A program made the translations under genes and the position numbers. A stretch of 64,000 nucleotides of DNA. Origin: Phallusia mammillata (taxonomy: Eukaryota > Chordata > Ascidiacea > Phlebobranchia > Ascidiidae). The stretch is from positions 107,646 to 171,645 of the forward strand of contig QLIY01000285.1 in the NCBI GenBank assembly GCA_003260075.1, in the 5' to 3' direction. Below the pieces are notes generated by a model. It had not been told where the DNA came from. It made no database searches and saw nothing but the letters and a program-made list of their open reading frames with translations. Below are positions 1 through 13,246 of the stretch, in pieces (position 1 is the stretch's first letter; every line of letters begins with the position of its first letter).

Positions 1-471
1 CCATGTAAATTTATTGACTTATTCTGTCACTTGGGATATATTTTCTATTTTTATTTATCTTTGTGATTGACCATGCTGTCTGTTGGAGGGTTTGATACTG
101 TTCAGTATAATCACTCTTAAATAGTTTTCTTATTTTTCAGTTTTTCAGGAGACAAACAATTTCGTCATAAAAATCATATTTTGTGTACCCAACCTCAAAT
201 CGGATTCGGTTTAAACTTGAAACCAACTAAACGACATTTATGGAACTCTTCACAAACAAGTCCAGTGGCAGTCAGTCTTGTGATGACATCACCACTCACT
301 TGAGAACATTGATTGCACAAACATTAACTCGCCGATGAACAAATACACAAAGCACTTAAAATGACAGATTCCGAATCCCTGCAAAGCCCGGTTGTTTGTT
401 TAAACCTTCAATAGAACGTCGCGCTTGTGTTTGTTACGTCACAATGAAACGTTTCCGCTGCTCGGAAATCT

Positions 472-1356
472 TGTTAGGTGATTGGAATGATCAATCAACG
501 TCGAATTTATAGACAGTCCATATGTACAGACCAGCCCGACCCAAAGCTTTAATATTATTGTATTTTTCCAATTTAGAGTTTGATTTTGTCGCAAACTTTA
601 GTTATGTTACGAAATATTTTTGCCAAATGTGGCGTAATTATTATGAAATGCTATAGTTAATGCCCTCGGGTACAGCGAGTAAGCACACACGTGTTCGCTT
701 ACCAATTATCAACAAATTATTGTTTATATTTACAATGTTACTTTCCGAACCGGACGCAATCAAATTATCAGCGTCATTGTTTTGTCATGGAACAAACAAT
801 AAACACACTATGACGTCACAAACAACACGCAGACAACCGTGTTCGTGCCAACCGAACATAATTTGGAACCGTTTTCAGGTGAACAAACAGTTTGTCAAGT
901 CATGAAAATGCGAATGAGTCAATAAATTAAGATAGTTTCACACCTGGACAGTTTAGGATGTTTATGTCGCAATTATGACGTCAAAGTGAAGAAAAGCCAG
1001 TAAAAAATAGTTACAGATTCTTATAGAACAGTTTCTGCCCCCCCCCCTGTTAAGTGATTGGAACGATCAATCAACGTCGAATTTGCAGACAGTCCATATG
1101 TACAGACCAGCTCGACCCAAAGCTTTAATATTATTGTATTTAAGACCAATTTAAAGTTTGATTTTGTCGCAAACTTAGTTATGTTACGAAATCTTCTTGC
1201 CAAATGTGGCGTAATTATTATGAGATGCGATAATTAATGCCCTCGGGTATAGCGAGTAAGCACACACGTGTTCGATTACCAATTATCAACAAATTATTGT
1301 TTATATTTACAATGCTACTTTCCGAACCGGACGCAATCAAATTATTCCCCCCCCCC
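472..1356. repeat. Haplotype-like duplicate bounded by C tracts
   Basis: Sequence 472-768 recurs at 1048-1344 with scattered substitutions and a small indel. The second copy is bounded by 10-base C tracts at 1038-1047 and 1347-1356. The substitution level looks allelic, so this is best read as the other haplotype placed in line between gap placeholders. Confidence 0.8.
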
Positions 1357-2576
1357 TTTTATATCTAATTGTGCCTGAACAGATAAATTGTTTGACAATA
1401 TTACCAAGTAACAACTAAACATGAAAATAATTACATGCCAGGTACAATATCACAAAGTAACAACTTGAGATGAAGGTATTTTAAAATGATTAGGTTCTCG
1501 GGTGATTGACCGAGGGTCAATAAGAAACCAGTTTTCTAAATGCAAAGCTGTGCGTATTTGATGTGGTTTACAGTGGGTGGGTATTTCTTGTGGCTCTATT
1601 TCAATTATTGAACCACTCGTCCTTGGTTTGACCTTGAATTCCCGCAGTAGTTATCAACACACAATCGGAGTTATAACCCCATAAAAGCAAAACCAGGAGC
1701 GGTGCGTTTGAACAAGATAAGAGAACATCTATGGTGACTTGTCGAACGCACGAGAGTTTCTGAACTATTCACCAACCCCAACCGAACACCCAACACTCCT
1801 ACCCCATCTACGCGGTGGGTAATTGCGTTTAGGGTGACTTCATGGGGTCACAGGGGCTCTCACCCACCTTAATGGGTCTAGTTTGCAGTTACACGCGACC
1901 GGGTTGGGGCAGAGTCACTGGGGTAATGTTTGCGCCAATGGGATTGACAACAAACACATCGGGGGCTGAATTTGCCAAACAGGTAAAGGTTGGGGGTAAA
2001 TTTTGGGGTAGGGGTCAGATTTTTGAGGTAAATTGGTTGAATGAATGGCGCCTGTTGGTTTTGTGATTTGTTTGTTGTCAAAACTTGGTGTTCTGGGTGA
2101 CATCGATGTTTGCAAGCGAGCATATTTCAGCTACTGTGCACAAGTTCGTAAAGGGAAGAATGATCTGTTAGATTTTGAAGCGCGCTTGGCAATTTTAATT
2201 TGCCGAAAATTACAGGTAGCCAATTATATGCAAAGCAAATGTTTTAAAATTTGCAAGTAACAAGTTTAAAAGTAGATTTTGCCACCTTGCGAAACAAAAC
2301 CTTGCGAAACATTCGGTGGTTTGGTGATAACTTATCAACAAGCAGTGATAACTACCCGTTACATGTGACACGTTAGCCCCAGCTTGTGGATGTTTTGAGA
2401 TAAAATTGCTTTATTTTAGCACCACTTGTGGTAGTAAAGAGTCCTATATATTTACAAAGAATGTGAATTGACATTTAAATGTTGTCAAGTGCTAAATCCT
2501 ATACAAGCCTTATGCACATAAAAAACAAAGGAACCTATACGATTTGCACGTGGTTTTATTAATCTAAAACGTAGAC

Positions 2577-2582
2577 TTTATT
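2577..2582 (-). promoter_or_regulatory. AATAAA poly(A) signal of the two-pass membrane gene
   Basis: TTTATT on the plus strand reads AATAAA on the gene strand about 30 bases after the TGA stop at 2612-2614. Confidence 0.6.
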
Positions 2583-2611
2583 AAATGCGACGCATTTCTT
2601 CGGCAAAAATT

Positions 2612-5600
2612 TCAGTAAAAAGCGTCCAGCGTTGCCTTTGCAATGCTCATGCGTTTAGCTTTACGAGGTGCGGCTTTTTTGATCGACGGTTTCATGTAGA
2701 AAGTCTTTGGGTTAATGTGACGAACGATGTGACTGGAAATGAAATATCGTCATAAAAATCATACGCCTTTATGTTTAACTCACTATCGCCAGCATGCGGC
2801 AGTAAGTAAATGCTTAACATCATATTTTTCTGCATTCATAAAGAAAATAATTCATAATGACGGAATATACAGTAAAACCTCAGTTGCATCGGTTTTGGTT
2901 AATCCAAACTTTGCATAACTTGAAGTACAAATGATTTGTAATATGGTAATCGACATCGGTTAATCCGGATCTTCGGCTAATCCGGACAAATTTGGTGGCC
3001 CCAAACGGGTACAGATTAACCGAGGTTCACTGTATTTATAAAAGTATCACCAACCATGGCAAGTTTGTTTTAATTTTAGTTCCCATCTTTACCTGATGGA
3101 AACGTCCTCGGAATCAAAGTAATTAATGTTCATTCGAAAAGCAAGTTTCTTCGCCAATTGTTCCAACGCGGTTTTGTTTTTTGTCATCGTCGTTATTTCT
3201 TGTTCTTCAACGTGAAAGCCGTTTAACACCAACCTAAACGGAAACATATCGTTTTACTATAGCAAGCATGTGCGATTAACACCAACCTGAGGGAAGAAAT
3301 ATTTTGTTTGGGTTTGCCCTCGTTTGCTGGACAACACCTAATTGAGTTTAACGTGTAACCAAACCTCCGGCGGGTAACCAGTTGCACCAAATAGTTTTGA
3401 ATTAATGACGATTACTAATACCACTAAGTGCACACGAAGAAAGTTTATTTAAATGCGCTAAATCCACAGTGAATTGCAGTTTATTCTTTTTCAACCCGCT
3501 TATAAATTAAATAGAGACTGTTGCCAAAATTGTTGCTTTCAAACAAAAACCTAATGAACAAAAACTACTATTTTGTAATCCTCTAATTCTTTTATTGGGC
3601 ATAAACTTGAAATGTTTCTTGTCTAGAAAAGCATGTATCCAGTGCGCCACCCTGCGGTCACAGAAACCACAACGGCTTATAAATATTAAAGTTCAAAATT
3701 GGAACGGGCAATTACGCAATAAATTCCGTTTTAAGGCAGTTGGGCCAGCAACTAGCTACGGACACAGAATGTAGTCAGGGCAGAAATAAGCTCGTTTGTC
3801 AAAAAAAAAACGAACCCGGCCCGACTTGCACATCTGCCACAGCTTGGTCATATATTTTTAATAAAACGGCCAATCTATACATGACTAGTGTTAAAAGGAT
3901 GCAGAAAATACCTCAAAATATTTTCTTCTCCAGGGCTCTGATTAATGTCATTAAAAAACGGCACACTATAGCTCAACCTGTAATACGAAGATCCATTGCT
4001 GCTGTGTTGGCCGCGCATTCGCAGGTAAATGTTGTGAATATCTCCTCGAAACATAAGCTCACCTCCCACATAGAAATAATAATGCTGGCCTTCTTTCTCA
4101 ATGATAATCTTCCGCACCAACAAATTGTAATAGATGATCCTGGGGGATAAATGCTCATTAAAGCCTTTCTTTGAGAATCTTACTCACTGTGATTGTGTTG
4201 GGCATGGATTTGATTTTTAGAGCAGTGACATTGTAGTAAGTTGAGTTGAGTTTATTTCGCTTGGTGAAAGAACAACATAGCTATACACACTTTTGTGTGT
4301 CCATGTGTCCTTTAACCAAACAAAATAACTCAGTTTAATAAAGCTTACCACAATGGTAATATTCTAAAAACGTGAGAACCCCCCCCCCCTGTGATTGTGT
4401 TGGGCATGGATTTGATTTTTAGAGCAGTGACATTGTAATAAGTTGAGTTGAGTTTATTTCGCTTGGTGCAAGAACAACATCGCTATACACGCAATAGCAC
4501 TGAACAATTGTGTGTCCATGTGTCCTTTAACCAAACAAAATAACTCAGTTTAATACCACAATGGTAATATTCAAAAAACGTGTAGAGAAGCCCCCCCCCC
4601 CCCCCCCCCCCCCCCGACAAACAACATAATTCCCACCAAAAGACGATGGCTGTGAAACTCCATGATATAATCTGCAGGTAGCATGATTGGAGTTAAGTAA
4701 AACTTATTCAATAAAACACCATATCCCCCCCCCCCGTATTGTTTACCCCATGGTCTACTATTGATCATTGTGTTTGTTGTCTTTATCTTTTTTTCTTTCT
4801 CATCCTTTTTTGTTGCAAGGCTTTCGTGGATAGGCCTGTCAATCAAAATTTCGGGCCTAAACGGGCTTCTCAAAAACGTTTCGGGTTCGGGCCGGGCTTC
4901 GGGCTTATACTTTCGGGTTCGGGTTCTGATTTTGGGCCCGCTTGCAACTCTGCTCCAGTCAGTGCACACTGTTTCGACCTGTCAGGTCGCATCAGTGCAG
5001 CTGGTGACGAAATGTGGTGTATGCCCAGTTGTATGGCATCGAACAGAATAGGTGAGGCACGGTTTTTTAGCCTGTTATTCGCTATGGTGTGCTGTTGGAT
5101 GACTACACTGATCGCTCGTCACCAGCTGCACTGATGAGACTTTATAGGTCAAAACAAAGTGCCCTGTCGGTAAATTTATTAGCTTGATGCTTTTTGCATA
5201 TTCAATTACAAAGTCAATTATTGTGTTTCATTGAGATTACGTTTAAGCAAAATATTTCTGACATAATTAGCTTTCAAACTGTTCATAAGTTATTAAAAAA
5301 ATGAATAAACTTGGGAAGTTGTAGTTGGATTTACAGGAAATATTATCGATAAAATGCAATAAATTCTTACATTTACCGCAGGGACCATAGAAATAGAAGC
5401 ACAAATCCAGTGTCGAACACTTCGTTGGAAAATTGTCTCATCTCATTCCAATAGATGGCGCCACCGACACCGCTAGCGACAAACAACATAATTCCCACCA
5501 AAAGACGATGGCTGTGAAACTCCATAATATAATCTGCAGGTAGTATGATTGGAGTTAAGTAAAACTTATTCAATAAAACACCATACGTATAGAAGCATAA

Positions 5601-6213
5601 ACACTACATATATTTGAAAGATCAGGTCTTATATCTAGCATTTGGGTATATTTTATGCTTTTAATTGCTTACGGATAATGTAAGAGGCAATGTATAATGT
5701 ACACACAACAAATTTCGCAATTATGTTTCTAGAGAAAAACTCAAACGCAGTTTCCTATCCCCCCCCCCATATTTGAAAGATCAGGTCTTATATCTAGCAT
5801 TTGGGTATATTTTATGGTTCTAATTGCTGACAGATATTGTAAGAGGCATAATGTACACACAACAAATTTCGCAATTCTGTTTCTAGAGAAAAACTCAAAC
5901 GCAGTTTCCTACGTGAAAAAGAAAATGCAATTTCGACTGTAAAATGCTGTTTGAACTGGTGTAAACTGCTTTAAGGCTTTCATTAAATATGATCTATGAT
6001 CTATTTTATGTCATGACATTTCCGCCTTTTGTGGTCTTTTAAAAAACATGACATTATTTCAGAAACACAAAACAAACCTTCTTCGGTTTCGTGAAAAGGA
6101 TAAATCGGGTTCTGCTTTAGTTTCCGTTTAAATTTAACTTCGGATTGTTCAAACATTCCTTTAAAATTCCAGTCCTTGATGATTTTTGAAAGAAACATGT
6201 TTCTGTTTAGCAT
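2612..6213 (-). CDS. Two-pass membrane protein, possibly TMEM249-like
   Basis: Four exons join in frame on the minus strand: 5377-5603, 3978-4139, 3093-3233 and 2612-2732. Each ends at a GT donor and starts after an AG; together they give 216 residues and end in TGA. The first of these has two hydrophobic stretches (around LLVGIMLFVASGVGGAIYW and FVLLFLWSL). The rest is soluble, with the phrases LVLNGFHVEEQ and MNINYFDSED and a basic tail (KPSIKKAAPRKAKR). The 'LVLNG..INYFD' pattern reminds me of TMEM249, an accessory subunit of the sperm CatSper channel, but that is from memory and weak. An N-terminal exon is needed. The open stretch 6078-6213 (starting MLNRNMFLSK, donor at 6077) is the best candidate, but its phase does not match, so the 5' end is unresolved. 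Part of the membrane exon recurs at 4616-4724 as a second-haplotype copy. Confidence 0.75.
4188..4735. repeat. Stacked haplotype copies with three C tracts
   Basis: 4188-4378 recurs at 4390-4590 after a C tract (4379-4389). A 25-base C tract (4591-4615) follows, then 4616-4724, a copy of 5478-5586 (part of the membrane-protein exon, 2 substitutions seen), closed by C at 4725-4735. The exon fragment is out of order relative to its gene and should not be annotated as an extra exon. Confidence 0.8.
4970..5155. mobile_element. Foldback (MITE-like) element with CAGCTG-containing arms
   Basis: Inverted arms read AGTGCAGCTGGTGACGA on the left and TCGTCACCAGCTGCACT on the right, about 100 bases apart. 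A second copy lies in intron 4 of gene A (about 44390-44975), where a hAT element is inserted between the arms. No coding capacity. Confidence 0.65.
5610..5911. repeat. Haplotype-like duplicate across a C tract
   Basis: 5610-5757 recurs at 5770-5911 after the C tract at 5759-5768, with several substitutions and a short deletion (AATGT missing in the second copy). It lies in or beside the 5' intron of the two-pass membrane gene. Confidence 0.8.
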
Positions 6214-8060
6214 ACAACCGTTAGTTAATGAAATAAAAATCTTATTTTGAGAAATAACTACATTATAAACATTCACATATATTTGCCTTTGTTGCGTATT
6301 AAATGGGATTGTGACGACATATAAACACTAACGTGTTAAATTACAGTTGAGGAACACAGACACAGACATTTTTTTTTCGCTTGAAGTCTTCATATTAACT
6401 GAAGGTTTCGCATTTTTTTCTGTTTCCGTTGTCATGGTTTCCTTCCCGTACCGGGAGATGACGTATCGCTGCAAAGTGGGCGTATCAGGGGTGTGTCCGA
6501 CATACCAACATACCAAGCGATTGGCCAGACATAAAAAAATACATGGAAAAACAGAGTTACAATAGGATTGACTTAATTTTGCGGTTGGCTGCAATGCAAG
6601 TAGTGTATGAAGTTTAATATTCGGTATGCGGAGTCGTGGATCATAAAATGATTACGGAAGTTAACAAATATGTAATTTTAAACACTTTTAATTGCCCAGT
6701 TCGTTCGTACTAGCTGACACAGTTTGTTAAGTTGTTGTTGTTGTTACCAAAAATGAGTTATTATTTCTAATAAAACAACAACAAAAATGTACAAGACCAT
6801 CTATAAAATAGTTTAAAGTGGCAAATCTATTTAACTACACAAAGTAGTTTAAAATAGTTCAAGGAACCAAAGTACTTAGAGCGCATTGAGTAAAACTAAC
6901 CCAAAGTCAAAAGGCATTGATAGGAATTGGGGATAAAAGGTTGATGGGTAACACTAAAAGGTCACTACCTTGATGCTCCATAGTTTGTAGTGGTTGCGCT
7001 CCACTTAACGTGACTACACTAGCCCAAGCCAACTCATGCTAAAAACTCGCCAACTATTTGACTTGACCCAGTTTCCAGCAAACGAGCCTGGCAAACCTTG
7101 ATTCCCCCCCCCCCCCCCCCCCCCCCCCCTTTGTCTTCATATTAAGGTTTGACCATGTGACAATGCATGTGTTAAAATTGTAAACATGCGGTAATATTTT
7201 TTCCAAAAAAGCATAATATAACGTGGCAAAATTACCAACCATTTTCCCAATAAATAAATATATATAAAAGGTTTTGTACAAAAGTTACATCAGGTAGCAT
7301 TTATTTGCAAAACGGAACAAAATAAAGACACGAATGCAAACACCCCCCCCCCAATTTGTTTAGAAACCGATCCGCCGGTAAGAGCCAGTTTAAGCTCGGA
7401 TTGCTGAGATAAAATTCAGTCAAAATTCTTGAACATTCCTAAGTTATGATGCATAGTACCACAGTTTTTGCATTGAGCAATAGTCTTCCTGTTAGGTTAT
7501 TTTAAAGTAATTTAAGGCTTGATTCAAGTCTGTGGACACATTAAAAAAATAGCACATTTTGCTAATATAGCCTACATAAGTATATTTATTTGTTTTTCTA
7601 ATTTTCTAAATGACTTTGTCTTCATACTAAGGTTTGACCATGTGACAATGCATGTGTTAAAATTGTAAACATGCGTTAATATTTTTTCCAAAAAAGCATA
7701 ATATAACGTGGCAAAAATACCAAGCATTTTCCCAATAAGTAAATATGTAAAAATAGGTTTTGTACAAACGTTTACATCAGGTAGCATTTATTTGCAAAAC
7801 GGAACACAATAAAGACACGAATGCAAATGAAATCAGTAACCATAAGCTCCAGGTCAAACTAACAAGCATTTACAAATTATTATGTTGCAGAGACCCATCA
7901 TAGAAATTGCAACAATGTTTCAGTAACTGTGGACGGTATGTTAGAGTTGGGAAAATGTTAAGGGCGAAAAAATAAAGTTTTGTACAACAAGAAAAGGGGA
8001 TAGGAATTTGCATGTTAATGTTTGGGAGTGTGATAACAAATAAGTTGGTGATAAAAGGGT
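6214..8060. other. Intergenic stretch with a second-haplotype copy
   Basis: No exon recognised. The segment 7130-7342 is a diverged copy of 7613-7826 and is bounded by C tracts of 26 (7104-7129) and 10 bases (7343-7352). The copies differ by substitutions and small indels; the open frames that run through both shift relative to each other, which argues against coding. The original copy is probably 3'UTR of the downstream four-pass gene. Confidence 0.65.
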
Positions 8061-9539
8061 TTATCCGCTTGTCTGTGCTTGTTCTGAGTCGGCTGGTTTA
8101 TCCTGAAAACACAAAAAAGATTTTTTAACAGTCAGCACAAGACAAAGGAGTTTCCTGATTCATGCAAGTATTCAACAATAACATTTACTTATTGCATGTG
8201 ACTTTGTTAATTCTCTCATGTTTATGACAGACGCATTATAATATTTCTTGAGGACAATAAGGTTAAACAATATTGGAAGACTTTTATTTATCATGACGTC
8301 ATGTTAAATAGCCAAAAAGATGACGTCATGATGTGAATTTATGTTTAAGAAAACGAAATGCCAGATTGACTTTATTTTGAAACCAACCTCCTTCTTGCCG
8401 TTCTCCACGACGGCGGTTTTATTTTCTTCGCAACATGATTCACCCCTTGTGTCAAGTCCTGCACGAACCAACTGCTCAAAGTAGTTAACTGTTGTGAGGA
8501 TTGCCAGCACAAACACCAGCACTGGGCGGGGTTGAATCGGAGCCCCATTATATGTCTGCAAAGAGATAACAACATATTTGCACATAAGCTTGTTATAAAT
8601 AGCATAGCAGGTTTTTGTATTTGACAGCTTTTTTTAAAATTACTGTGTAATATGGAACACTATACGGATCTATATATAGGTTTAATGGTGACGACCAAAT
8701 TGACGTATAAAAAGCGATGTCGTTTATTTTTCCAACGTTTCGGCAAATGATCATGCCATCAACAGTGATATGAAGGGCCACATCGCTTTTTATGTCTATT
8801 TGGGTCGTTATTTTCACCATTATACTTTGTAATAGAAAACATTTTTTTAGGAAGACGTCACAAACACACTGTCTTACGTCATAAACGGCCCAGATCACAG
8901 TGACAACGATGTAAAGAGATGTGACCCAGATAAGGTGGGTGACTTTGCCCCAACCGATCAGAACCTTCTTGCCGTAAGCACGTGTGACGTAATCAAACAA
9001 TGTCGTCACCCAAGCGAACACGGCCACCCAGAGGATTGCTTGTCCGCTTAAACTGGAGACGTGCATGTCTAAGTGAGAGATAAGAGGTGTTAATCACTGA
9101 TTAGGTCTTAAGACTTCGTCTATGTTTTTGTAAAGTGATTCTTAACTGGTGGGAATTTTCCCCTTATAATATATAAAAAAAATTGACATTGGTGATTGAC
9201 TTACTGAGAAAACACACCAACAAGGTTAAGAACAACTTTTTTATGGTTGTCTAATAATGTAAATACAAAACGTTTCGACGTCCTATACAGGTCGCCTTAT
9301 CAGGGTAAATAACTGAATGCATTTAATTGCCAGAAGACTTCTATAGAGTTACTAATATGCCCACCATAGCAATAACAACTTATATATTGAAGCACTTATA
9401 GTTACTGTAATATTATTTACATACTGTTGTTTGCGATAATTCCGAAAATTCCGCCACCAGTGGCGAGAGCCATAAGTTGTTTTCCTCCTGGCACGGAAGA
9501 TAAATAATTCGTGTCCAAGTTTGAAACAACGTTGAACAT
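8061..9539 (-). CDS. Four-pass membrane protein (MARVEL-like topology)
   Basis: Four exons with matching phases: 9425-9539, 8878-9068, 8388-8555 and 8061-8102. They sum to 516 bases, or 171 residues plus TAA. The protein has four hydrophobic stretches: LMALATGGGIFGIIANN, SGQAILWVAVFAWVTTLF, LIWVTSLYIVVTVIWAVYD and PVLVFVLAILTTVNYFEQL. A hydrophilic, acidic tail (CCEENKTAV... ending SEQAQTSG) follows. Length and topology resemble MAL, plasmolipin or CMTM-type MARVEL proteins of vesicle traffic, but I see no diagnostic motif, so only the topology is claimed. The start MFNVVSNLD was chosen because upstream in-frame sequence is not protein-like; an in-frame ATG at 9749 is the alternative. Confidence 0.8.
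8679..8822. mobile_element. Short foldback element inside an intron
   Basis: Two imperfect inverted arms of about 40 bases begin AATGGTGACGACC and end TTTTCACCATT, each containing AAAAAGCGATG or its complement. They surround a roughly 60-base loop in the second intron of the four-pass gene. No open frame; MITE-like. Confidence 0.6.
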
Positions 9540-11109
9540 CTTTAAGTTTTTTTTCTGACTCGTGCAACAGATAGAAATCGTATGAAACGCTAAATATATC
9601 GCTGATCGGATGAAACGAATACGCGCACTGGTTTTCGAAGCGACGCTATTTTCGAACGGCGATCGCGATGCAGAATTCGAATTTATAGCATGAAAGTCAC
9701 GTGACACTTGGGCGTGGTGAGATGAGTGGAAGAAAAAAGATCGAAGCAAAATTTCTCGAAAGTGCCTTTTTCCCGTGCATTACATCACGGCTTTTGTGGG
9801 TTTTGCGTAAAATTGTTGCAGTGAATCACCAACAATGCCATCGCGGTGACAAACTTAGTTTAAATTAACAGATTTGTAAAGCTATGATTACTTATATATA
9901 GGCATATCCCCCCCCCCGTAAAATTGTTGCAGTGAATCACCAACAATGCCATCGCGGTGACAAACGTAGTTTAAACCAACAGACTTGTAAAGCTATGGTT
10001 ACTTATATATAGGCATTATTCATTAATGGGATATTGTAAACTAAAGCGTTCCATGCACACAAACTATAGCAGAATTTCGGGCCTAGTGGATAATACATCT
10101 CGTCGATCTTAATACATTTTCGAATAAACATTTATTCCGTTTTTGAATAATAACGTCTCTTAATTCAGTTCAAAGGTACGCTGACATGTTTAGAATTGAA
10201 CATTTACTACAGGATTTGTTACCATTCGTTATTGGCAACTATTTTATTTTATTTAGGGCTTGTTGGTTTACTGTTGACATTTTCTTGTAGACATCCTTGT
10301 ATGACAACAATTAATTGTGTTACGTAACAATTACTTCCGATTTGCAATATCCATACCCCACAGTGCATCAACCGGTTTTAATTACCATCTTATAATGATA
10401 ACAAGCGCCATGTATTATGTATGTAGGCTAAAACTTGTAGTATTTGCTTCGACAGCCAAAAAATTGCATCCAAGCATATTCTTGGAACGCCAACCTTACA
10501 CTCCCTATGATATTAGCCAGGCCCAATTTTAAAAACGTTTAAAATAGCGATTGAGCAAATTCTAAAACAGTCATAGCGGTATCAGTTTGTTAGAACTCAA
10601 ACAGCCCCAGAAGTAGTAAAAAATTGTAATAGGATAAGCGTGAATCGTCGCAGTCCTTTGCTTTAATTGCAAAAGATTTCAATAATAAGGAAAAGATGAC
10701 TAAATTCAATCCGGTTAAAGTATTGTGTCAAGTGCAATAAATTGACAAACAGTTCCGATAAACGCGGGAATATTTTAAAGTTTAGCATCAATTGCAGAAT
10801 CTTCTATTTCCATCTATTTCAACGCATAACAACTTGCCCTGAGCGGTATGACCGGTCAGAAACAGGGGTCGTATTGTTTTCATTGCAAACTTCTTGAGCC
10901 TTCGAACTTAGTCACCGTGCTATGATCCTTATTCTACTTGGCTCTCTCTGCTTGTTGTATTTAAAACTTCAGGTATCTGATATTCAGTCACGCCTACTTG
11001 GATTTCTAATAACAACGCAGGTTTGTGATATATAGGAGTATAGTAGACCATCGCAGGATTAAACTGATGGTTTTGTTCTGTTTCCCTCTGTTTAGTTAAA
11101 CTTTGGTCA

Positions 11110-11388
11110 AATCTGGATTCAAGGTACAGCGTTTATTCTTCAGGAGTAGCAAAATCCAGTATTAGTGAAATGTAAATGTGGAATTGCGTTTTCAAACTTG
11201 TCCAGTATAGCATAGAAACAAGTGCAAACTTCAAGTATTCACTGCAAATTGCCCCTCAGCATTTTGAAACCACACACCAAAGTTGACAAACATTTTTAAT
11301 CCGCTTTCCTGTACGCAGATGAAGTGTAGGATATGTTCTTATTTGTTGTGTAAAAAAATTCAATTAACGATATAAACTTTTTTGAGAC

Positions 11389-11441
<53 letters not shown>

Positions 11442-11865
11442 ACTATACGCGGACTTGAAAAGTAATTTAATCATAAGCATTACTGCCAAGGTACTGGTGA
11501 ATATATAGAATACATCGTTCAGATCATCAGTGAATCTGCACTGATGATGACAACAGACATTGTCGAATCCCCCCCCCCTCTGGATTCAAGGTACAGCGTT
11601 TATTCTTCAGGAGTAGCAAAATCCAGCATTAGTGAAATGTAAATGTGGAATTGCGTTTTCAAACTTGCCCAGTATAGCATAGAAACAAGTGCAAACTTCA
11701 AGTATTCGCTGCAAATTGCCCCACAGCATTTTAAAACCACACACCAAAGTTGATAAACATTTTTAATCCACTTTCCTGCACGCAGATGAAGCGTAGGATA
11801 TGATCTTATTTGTTGTGTAAAAAGTTCAATTAACGATATAAACTTTTTTTGAGACAACTATGCGC
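11110..11865. repeat. Haplotype-like duplicate with 51-base C tract
   Basis: 11110-11390 recurs at 11579-11865. The copies are separated by a 51-base C tract (11391-11441), about 125 bases of unrelated sequence and a 10-base C tract (11569-11578). Copies differ by substitutions and homopolymer indels. Confidence 0.8.
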
Positions 11866-12603
11866 AAAATATTTAGCAAAAATAAATAATTGTAGGCAGC
11901 TTTTTTCTGAAACGAGATTTTACGCACAAGCACACACATTGTGGTGAACGGATGTATCCCACATAGAAACCATTTCCTCCAGCAACAAGATAACGTCATG
12001 TTATGCACCAAACCCGCGTCCACGCTGGAATGCAAAGAATTTCAGCCACGAAAAACAGCGAAGGCTAAAAGCATTTTGCCCCAGGCCCTGTGCTTGAAGG
12101 ATGTTTTGCATGACTTGCGTCGATCTCTGTAGTGAATTACAGGTTTGCGGGTAAAGCTGCAATAACTCTTGGCACCAAGTACAAGCAACTGCACGGTTTT
12201 AAGGTGAAGAGAATTGTGTAAATGAATACGATTCTATTCACAAACCGTCTTTGCAAAGATTCGAAACAAAAGGGCGACGAGTATAGGCTATATGTTTTAC
12301 TACTAAGATGGACATAAATTCATAATTTGGATCAGCTCCGAAGCGCTCATGCAGACCAACGATCACGACACACTCACATATCAATCGTAAACCGACTGAT
12401 TCGGTATTACGCCTTTAAATAGGCTTGGCGTACTATGACATGTGTGCAACTCCATCGCTCCCACTAGTGGTTAAATTACGTTTTAAGTGAACCCAGAAAA
12501 CACTTATGACGCAATCTACTTTTACGTGTGTACGCGAAATGGATCGATATTTTGAAGTTGTACCAGTGTCCTACAGAAAACGAGATCAACAGTAAGCCGA
12601 TTT

Positions 12604-12885
12604 CAATACATTCTATCAGTTTTCTAAACTGTTCGTATTGTCAAGAACCGGTATGTTAAACGTGAATACTAAAGCAATAGGGGTTAGGCTATTGCAGGGT
12701 CATCAAGTGAAGTGGTGACAAATATGCTGACAAATAATCCCCCCCCCCTCAATACATTCTATCAGTTTTCTAAACTGTTCGTATTGTCAAGAACCGATAT
12801 GTTAAACGTGAATACCAAAGCAATAGGGGTTAGGTTACTGCAGGGTTGTGAAGTAAAGTGGTATTAGATGCTCACAAATAACTCC
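12604..12885. repeat. Haplotype-like duplicate across a C tract
   Basis: 12604-12738 recurs at 12749-12885 after the C tract 12739-12748, with several substitutions. Confidence 0.8.
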
Positions 12886-13246
12886 CACAATTCAATTGCA
12901 TTCATTGGTATTTTATTCAGTGAAACTAAAACTCTGAGATCAAAAGACAGTGGGTCAAAAAAATATCGAAAAAGCAAAACAAATTTAGGCCTGCATTTGC
13001 GGGGTTGGCACAAAAATGTAAAGGTTTGGTAGCAAGTCTTTATACTGTGGCTATAAAAGCGTTTGTTTTGAAAATAAGATTTTTGTGCTACAGCAGAGTC
13101 AGTAAACACCTGTCAGGTCTGCGAGAGATTTGTCAAGCAGAAAATTCCGCATCAAGAACATTTATCGAGCCGTTTTTGCCACACCGTAGATATTTTACAC
13201 ATTCTTCTTTAAATCTACAAAATCAACGACATTACTTACCCGAGTT

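Larger units (their letters stand above)
1..2611. other. Left-end stretch without a recognised gene
   Basis: No exon with convincing splice sites or family resemblance was found. The stretch holds two TGACGTCA palindromes (811-818, 976-983), a diverged duplicate of 472-768 at 1048-1344 between two C tracts, and a G-rich, T-poor stretch at about 1840-2040. The open frames here are short and show no protein-like composition. Confidence 0.6.

Noticed and set aside
660..905. 81-residue open frame near the left end
   Set aside because: Composition is not protein-like, there is no family resemblance, and the diverged copy at 1230-1344 is interrupted by a C tract.
4616..4724. Second copy of a membrane exon as alternative exon
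   Set aside because: It is bounded by C tracts on both sides and lacks splice sites; it matches exon 5377-5603 almost exactly.
7054..7787. Similar open frames at 7054-7281 and 7572-7787 as a gene pair
   Set aside because: They are two haplotype copies of one non-coding segment. Indels between them shift the frame.
11600..11857. 85-residue open frame, possible small protein
   Set aside because: Its other haplotype copy at 11110-11390 has homopolymer indels that break the frame.
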